Both the position numbers and the translations under genes were made by a program. The notes beneath the pieces were generated by a model that did not search any database, was not told the DNA's origin, and saw only the letters and a list, made by a program, of their open reading frames with translations. Shown piece after piece: positions 34,606-40,148 of a DNA stretch of 40,148 nt. Origin of the DNA: Flavobacteriia bacterium (GTDB lineage: Bacteria; Bacteroidota; Bacteroidia; Flavobacteriales_D; Crocinitomicaceae); contig CANHQP010000031.1 in assembly GCA_947462925.1 (NCBI GenBank), positions 1 to 40,148 on the forward strand. The letters are read 5' to 3'. The stretch's first letter is position 1. Each line of letters opens with the position of its first letter.

Positions 34606-36171
34606 ATGAAAAAACTTTTGTTAGTAGGTCTTATTGGTATTGTGCTTGCAGCTTGTAGCACAAGAACTGGACACGTGACCGGTGTAATGGGTAGGACGGT
34701 GTATCAGCCGGAAATACCGTTGGGTATGGTTTACATACCAGCTGGCTCTTACAATATGGGGGAGAATGACCAGGATGTTCCATTTTTGCATCAGACGCAT
34801 TCAAAAACTGTATCGGTTCAGGCTTTTTACATGGATCAAACTGAAATTACAAACAACGAATACCGTCAGTTTGTATATTGGGTTCGTGATTCCATAGCTA
34901 GAGAGAAAATCTATGCTGGTTTAGAAGACGATGATGAAGCGAGTAAGTACATCAATTATACTGAAGAGTATTTTGATGAAGCTGGTTCTGAAATTGTTCC
35001 TTTTGAACCGAGTGATAGAGATATCAATCGAAGCACAAGTGATCCAAACGCGTCTTTGTTTTCTTTAAACTGGGATAGAGATTTTGATTACCAAGATCCA
35101 GATATTATTCCTTTGTTGGTAGATATGTACTATCCTCAACAAGAACGTTTCTTCAAAAGAAGGGAAATTGATACGCGTAAATTAAATTACCGTTATTATT
35201 GGATCGATTTGCGTGAAGCAGCAAGAAGGGGTAGAGTTGAAATCGTTCCTAATGGTTATGATAATTCAGGTAACAAAGTTGTTCCTGCACACAGAGAGTT
35301 GAACACGCCTCCACATCCGTTTACTGACGATCCTCAAGGTCAAGATTTGGATATGGGTGTTTTCAACAAAAAAGGTCAAAATACAGCGATTAGAGGTCAT
35401 GCAGACAGAGGACGTTTTATTATTGATGAAACGATAAATGTTTTTCCTGACACATTGTGTTGGGTAAGAGATTTCACTTACTCTTTCCATGACCCAATGA
35501 CTAATATGTATTTCTGGCATCCAGCATTCGACAATTATCCAATTGTAGGAGTTGATTGGCAGCAAGCAAAAGCGTTCAGTATTTGGAGAACTCAATTGTT
35601 GAATAATTGGTTAACAGCAATGGGGGATATGTATGTAAATGATTTCCGTTTGCCAACAGAAGCTGAATGGGAAAGAGCAGCTCGTGGTGATTTGGCATTA
35701 TCTCCTTATCCATGGGGTGGTCCATACATCAGAAATGAGTCTGGTTGTTTCTTAGGAAACTTTAAGCCAATGAGAGGAAGATATTTTGAAGATGGAGGTT
35801 TCCATACTGTAAAAGCATATTCTTACAATCCAAATGGATGGGGATTATACTGTATGTCAGGAAACGTTGCTGAGTGGTGTGAAACTGCTTATGACGAGTC
35901 GATGTATGAATTCTCTCATGATTTGAATACAGATCACAGATATGATGCAATGGATTGGGATCCACCAAGTATGAAACGTAAAGTTTTAAGAGGTGGTTCT
36001 TGGAAAGATATTGGTTACTATTTGCAAACTTCTACAAGAACGTTTGAATACCAAGACACTGCAAAGTCATATATCGGATATAGAAACGTTATGACACATC
36101 TAGGACGTGGTGGAAGAGATTTCACTAAAGAAGGTGGTGAAGAAATTCAAAGCGATATTCAACTTCGCTAA
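34606..36171 (+). CDS. gldK: Gliding motility lipoprotein GldK (T9SS)
   Basis: 521 residues with lipoprotein signal MKKLLLVGLIGIVLAAC (C17 lipidated). The mature part is a formylglycine-generating-enzyme-like (FGE/sulfatase-modifying) domain: MVYIPAGSYNMGENDQDVPF, QAFYMDQTEITNNEYRQFV, LPTEAEWERAARG, GLYCMSGNVAEWC and KVLRGGSWKD. In T9SS the domain has a structural role: GldK forms an outer-membrane-associated periplasmic ring with GldN. Insertions at about 100-260 with RDFDYQDPDIIPLL are typical of GldK compared with plain FGE enzymes. First gene of gldKLMN. Confidence 0.96.
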   Translation: MKKLLLVGLIGIVLAACSTRTGHVTGVMGRTVYQPEIPLGMVYIPAGSYNMGENDQDVPFLHQTHSKTVSVQAFYMDQTEITNNEYRQFVYWVRDSIAREKIYAGLEDDDEASKYINYTEEYFDEAGSEIVPFEPSDRDINRSTSDPNASLFSLNWDRDFDYQDPDIIPLLVDMYYPQQERFFKRREIDTRKLNYRYYWIDLREAARRGRVEIVPNGYDNSGNKVVPAHRELNTPPHPFTDDPQGQDLDMGVFNKKGQNTAIRGHADRGRFIIDETINVFPDTLCWVRDFTYSFHDPMTNMYFWHPAFDNYPIVGVDWQQAKAFSIWRTQLLNNWLTAMGDMYVNDFRLPTEAEWERAARGDLALSPYPWGGPYIRNESGCFLGNFKPMRGRYFEDGGFHTVKAYSYNPNGWGLYCMSGNVAEWCETAYDESMYEFSHDLNTDHRYDAMDWDPPSMKRKVLRGGSWKDIGYYLQTSTRTFEYQDTAKSYIGYRNVMTHLGRGGRDFTKEGGEEIQSDIQLR

Positions 36172-36219
36172 GAATAAACAAACAAATCAAAACTATAATT
36201 TTTAAAAAACCAAAAAACT

Positions 36220-37047
36220 ATGAGTAGTGGTAGTCTATTTGAAAGTCAAGGATTTAAGAAATTCATGGCTAAATTGTACGGATTCGGAGCAGCAGTTGTA
36301 ATTGTTGGAGCCTTATTTAAAATCATGCACTGGCCAGGTGCAGGTCCGATGCTTGTAATCGGTCTAGGTACAGAGGCAGTTATCTTTATTTTCTCAGCGT
36401 TTGAACCTTTACATCAAGATCCAAACTGGGAATTAGTTTACCCAGAATTAGGTTTGGGTCACCAAGCTGAACTTGACCACAACGCTCCAGCAAGAGGAGG
36501 AAGAGGTGGCGGAAGCGGTTCTGGTGTTACTGAACATTTAGACAAAATGCTTGAAGAGGCTAAGATCGACAGTGCTTTATTAGAAAGACTTGGAGATGGA
36601 ATGCGTGCTTTGGGTGAAAATGCTTCACAATTGAAAGGTGTAACTTCTGCTGCTGCTGCAACAGATTCTTACGTATCTAGTTTGCAAGCCGCGTCAGATA
36701 AAGTTTCTAACTTGTCTGAAGCTTACGAAAGAGCATCAGTTTCAATTTCTGGAATGACATCATCTACGCAAGAAGGTGAATCATTTGGTGAGCAAATGCA
36801 AAAAGTTTCTAAAAACTTGGCTGCTTTAAATAATGTATATGAATTGCAATTGAAAGGTTCTTCTTCACATTTAGAAGCTACTGAGAAATTCCAAGCGCAA
36901 GTGACTGAAATGATGCAAAATCTTTCTGATTCTGCTCAAGATACTAAATTGTACAAAGAAAACATGGCAATGCTATCTAAAAACTTAACTGATTTGAATA
37001 GCGTTTACGGAAACATGTTGAAAGCTATGACAATAACTAAAGGATAA
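36220..37047 (+). CDS. gldL: Gliding motility protein GldL (T9SS motor)
   Basis: 275 residues. Two membrane spans near residues 15-35 and 43-62 (YGFGAAVVIVGALFKIMHWP and VIGLGTEAVIFIFSAFEP) with an acidic residue in the second span that in this family is needed for proton-driven rotation. A Gly/Arg-rich linker follows (RGGRGGGSG, near 90-102), then a long alpha-helical cytoplasmic part. With GldM it forms the inner-membrane rotary motor that energises T9SS and gliding. 48 nt after gldK. Confidence 0.96.
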   Translation: MSSGSLFESQGFKKFMAKLYGFGAAVVIVGALFKIMHWPGAGPMLVIGLGTEAVIFIFSAFEPLHQDPNWELVYPELGLGHQAELDHNAPARGGRGGGSGSGVTEHLDKMLEEAKIDSALLERLGDGMRALGENASQLKGVTSAAAATDSYVSSLQAASDKVSNLSEAYERASVSISGMTSSTQEGESFGEQMQKVSKNLAALNNVYELQLKGSSSHLEATEKFQAQVTEMMQNLSDSAQDTKLYKENMAMLSKNLTDLNSVYGNMLKAMTITKG

Positions 37048-37123
37048 TTCTTGATTATTCGGAAGTTATTAATGTTATTGAACATTAATTAATTATTAAT
37101 ATTTAAAAGAAAAATAATTAATC

Positions 37124-38857
<1,734 letters not shown>

Positions 38858-38942
38858 TTTCTTTTACAACCAAAAATTAATTTATTGTCAGATTTGGAGA
38901 TCCGTTTTGAAAAATTTGTTAGTGAAATTAGAGTTAAAAATT

Positions 38943-39959
38943 ATGAGAAGTTTAATCGCAAGTGTGGGTATTTTGGCAACGAGCTTTGCAAGCTACGCAC
39001 AACCAGACGTGAATGGTGGTCCGATCAATGTACCTGTAGAGGGTGTAATTGACGGGATTGTTATTCAAGAGCACGTTCCAACCAAAAAAATGATACCTTA
39101 CGAACATGTTCGTGAAGCTGATATGATTTGGAGTAAGCGTGTTTGGAGATCAATCGACATGCGTGAGAAAATGAATCACACACTTTATTTTCCTTTTGAT
39201 GAATTTTCTCCAGATGGAACAACATGGACAAGAAATTCTTCTCGTTGGAGTCTTTGGACTGTAATTAGAACAAACATTATCAATGCCAATGTTCAAGTTT
39301 ATTATCCATTTAATCCAGTTCAACAAGCATCTGTTGATGGTGATCAATTCAAATATCCTGTCGCTGTTCAACCAGGTAAGAACTTTTATACAGATTCATT
39401 GTATGCAAAAAGTTTGGTTGAATTTCAAGTGTTAGGAGCTGAAGAAGAAGGAGCATTAATTCCAATTCCGAGTAGAATTCCACCATACGAAGATTCTGTT
39501 ATTCAAATGCCAAATGGTGATCTATTGGTACAATATGAGCCAAGAAAGGTTATTTGGGTTACTTCAAAAGACATTGTACAATATCGTTTGAAAGAGGACT
39601 GGTTCTTTGATAAAGAACGTTCAGTTTTAGATGTTAGAATTTTGGGAATTGCTCCGGTAGTTTACAAAAAGAATTCATCTGGTCAAATTGAAGGGATGAG
39701 AGAGTTGTTTTGGTTGTATTTCCCACAATGTCGTTTCGCATTCAACAATTATTTTGTGTATAATCCAAAAAATGATGCACAATGGATGAGTTTCGATGAT
39801 TTATTTTGGAAAAGACAGTTTGCCAGTACGATTTACAAACAGAGTAACGTTTTTGATCGTAAGATTGAGACTTACAGAGCTGGTGTTGATGCTTTGATGG
39901 AATCTGAAAAGATTACAGAAGAGATTAGAACATTGGAACATGATGTTTGGCACTTCTAA
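38943..39959 (+). CDS. gldN: Gliding motility protein GldN (T9SS ring)
   Basis: 338 residues from the ATG at 38943, with signal peptide MRSLIASVGILATSFASYAQ. A TTG 36 bases upstream would lengthen the signal unnaturally. Family marks: MIPYEHVREADMIWSKRVWR, YFPFDEFSPDG, LKEDWFFDKERS and the end with YRAGVDALMESEKITEEIR. Forms the periplasmic ring with the lipoprotein GldK. Last gene of the gldKLMN block; a good terminator follows. Confidence 0.95.
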   Translation: MRSLIASVGILATSFASYAQPDVNGGPINVPVEGVIDGIVIQEHVPTKKMIPYEHVREADMIWSKRVWRSIDMREKMNHTLYFPFDEFSPDGTTWTRNSSRWSLWTVIRTNIINANVQVYYPFNPVQQASVDGDQFKYPVAVQPGKNFYTDSLYAKSLVEFQVLGAEEEGALIPIPSRIPPYEDSVIQMPNGDLLVQYEPRKVIWVTSKDIVQYRLKEDWFFDKERSVLDVRILGIAPVVYKKNSSGQIEGMRELFWLYFPQCRFAFNNYFVYNPKNDAQWMSFDDLFWKRQFASTIYKQSNVFDRKIETYRAGVDALMESEKITEEIRTLEHDVWHF

Positions 39960-39985
39960 AAGCATTGTTTAACTAATATTTTAAA

Positions 39986-40006
39986 GCCCTCGCAGTATTG
40001 GAGGGC
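39986..40006 (+). other. Short hairpin after gldN
   Basis: GCCCTC (39986-39991) pairs with GAGGGC (40001-40006). No T run follows, so it is unlikely to terminate by itself; it may protect the 3' end. Confidence 0.4.
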
Positions 40007-40044
40007 ACTGAAAAACTATAATTAAGATTAAAATGTGAGTAAAT

Positions 40045-40079
40045 ATGGGTGAAAGACTTTGGTTTTTCACCCATTTTTT
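40045..40079 (+). terminator. Terminator of gldKLMN
   Basis: ATGGGTGAAA (40045-40054) pairs perfectly with TTTCACCCAT (40065-40074), ten-base loop, followed by six T residues. Confidence 0.85.
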
Positions 40080-40089
40080 GTTATCTTTA
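40059..40089 (+). promoter_or_regulatory. Possible promoter after gldN
   Basis: TTG at 40059-40061, 20-nt spacer, TATCTTTA at 40082-40089 (seven of eight match). It overlaps the gldN terminator and would serve the partial gene at 40111. Confidence 0.35.
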
Positions 40090-40110
40090 TTTACGTAAAT
40101 TATCATAGAA

Positions 40111-40148
40111 ATGCTTGTATTACAGCAACAATTGCAGTTTAGTGAATT
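40111..40148 (+). CDS. Possible start of a gene cut by the window end
   Basis: An ATG at 40111 opens MLVLQQQLQFSE, running off the window. Twelve residues are too few to identify. It is supported only by the promoter-like sequence at 40059-40089 and by the lack of a stop. Confidence 0.25.
   Translation, partial: MLVLQQQLQFSE

Overview
The window looks like a chromosomal segment from a low-GC member of the Bacteroidota, most likely order Flavobacteriales (a Fluviicola/Crocinitomicaceae-like organism is my guess from gene content). The signs are: a complete gldK-gldL-gldM-gldN type IX secretion/gliding locus with a PorP/SprF gene, a secreted protein with a T9SS C-terminal sorting domain, promoters of the Bacteroidota type (TTG, 17-21 nt, TAnnTTTG) ahead of several genes, few Shine-Dalgarno sequences, and intergenic repeats of a kind common in flavobacteria. 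No search was run; all assignments come from reading the sequence.

Layout. (1) 1-7342: the end of an IS21-like element, then a histidine biosynthesis operon hisG-D-C-B-H-A-F-IE, all on +, controlled by a leader peptide with five consecutive His codons followed by an intrinsic terminator (transcription attenuation). Most operon genes overlap by 1-7 nt; only hisG-hisD has a gap, which holds a small palindromic repeat. (2) 7343-8110: a gene graveyard with a decayed PhzF-family gene and the tail of an IS3-family transposase. (3) 8166-8867: tRNA-Arg(TCT) and tRNA-Pro(TGG) sharing a promoter, and tRNA-Ser(GCT) with an interrupted partial copy of its 3' end, all on minus. (4) 8922-14326: a small membrane protein and Map on minus, an unknown membrane protein on +, sucC on minus, and a membrane-anchored metallophosphoesterase on +, separated by repeat-bearing spacers. 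(5) 14502-21507: groEL and groES, then a tight minus-strand series miaB, sigma-54 activator, lptE, a glutamate-rich protein and secG. (6) 21600-21890: an array of five related palindromes. (7) 21927-26370: a DUF4783-like protein, a minus-strand operon of two paralogous ferredoxin reductases plus a short-chain dehydrogenase, and a DODA-type dioxygenase with a signal sequence. (8) 26432-29512: two exported proteins on +, the second with PKD and T9SS sorting domains. (9) 29632-40148: topA, a degenerate arginase-fold protein, porP/sprF, gldK, gldL, gldM, gldN, a strong terminator, and the start of another possible gene.

How the parts work together: the his genes encode all ten steps from PRPP/ATP to histidine, except that no separate histidinol dehydrogenase partner is needed; the leader senses charged His-tRNA. 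GldK-N and the PorP/SprF protein build the type IX secretion machine that would export the CTD-bearing protein at 27729. MiaB, LptE, SecG and GroES/EL are housekeeping functions. The most interesting unexplained items are the palindrome array next to miaB, the his attenuator with an IS end abutting its promoter, the interrupted tRNA-Ser fragment, and the arginase-like protein that has lost several metal ligands.
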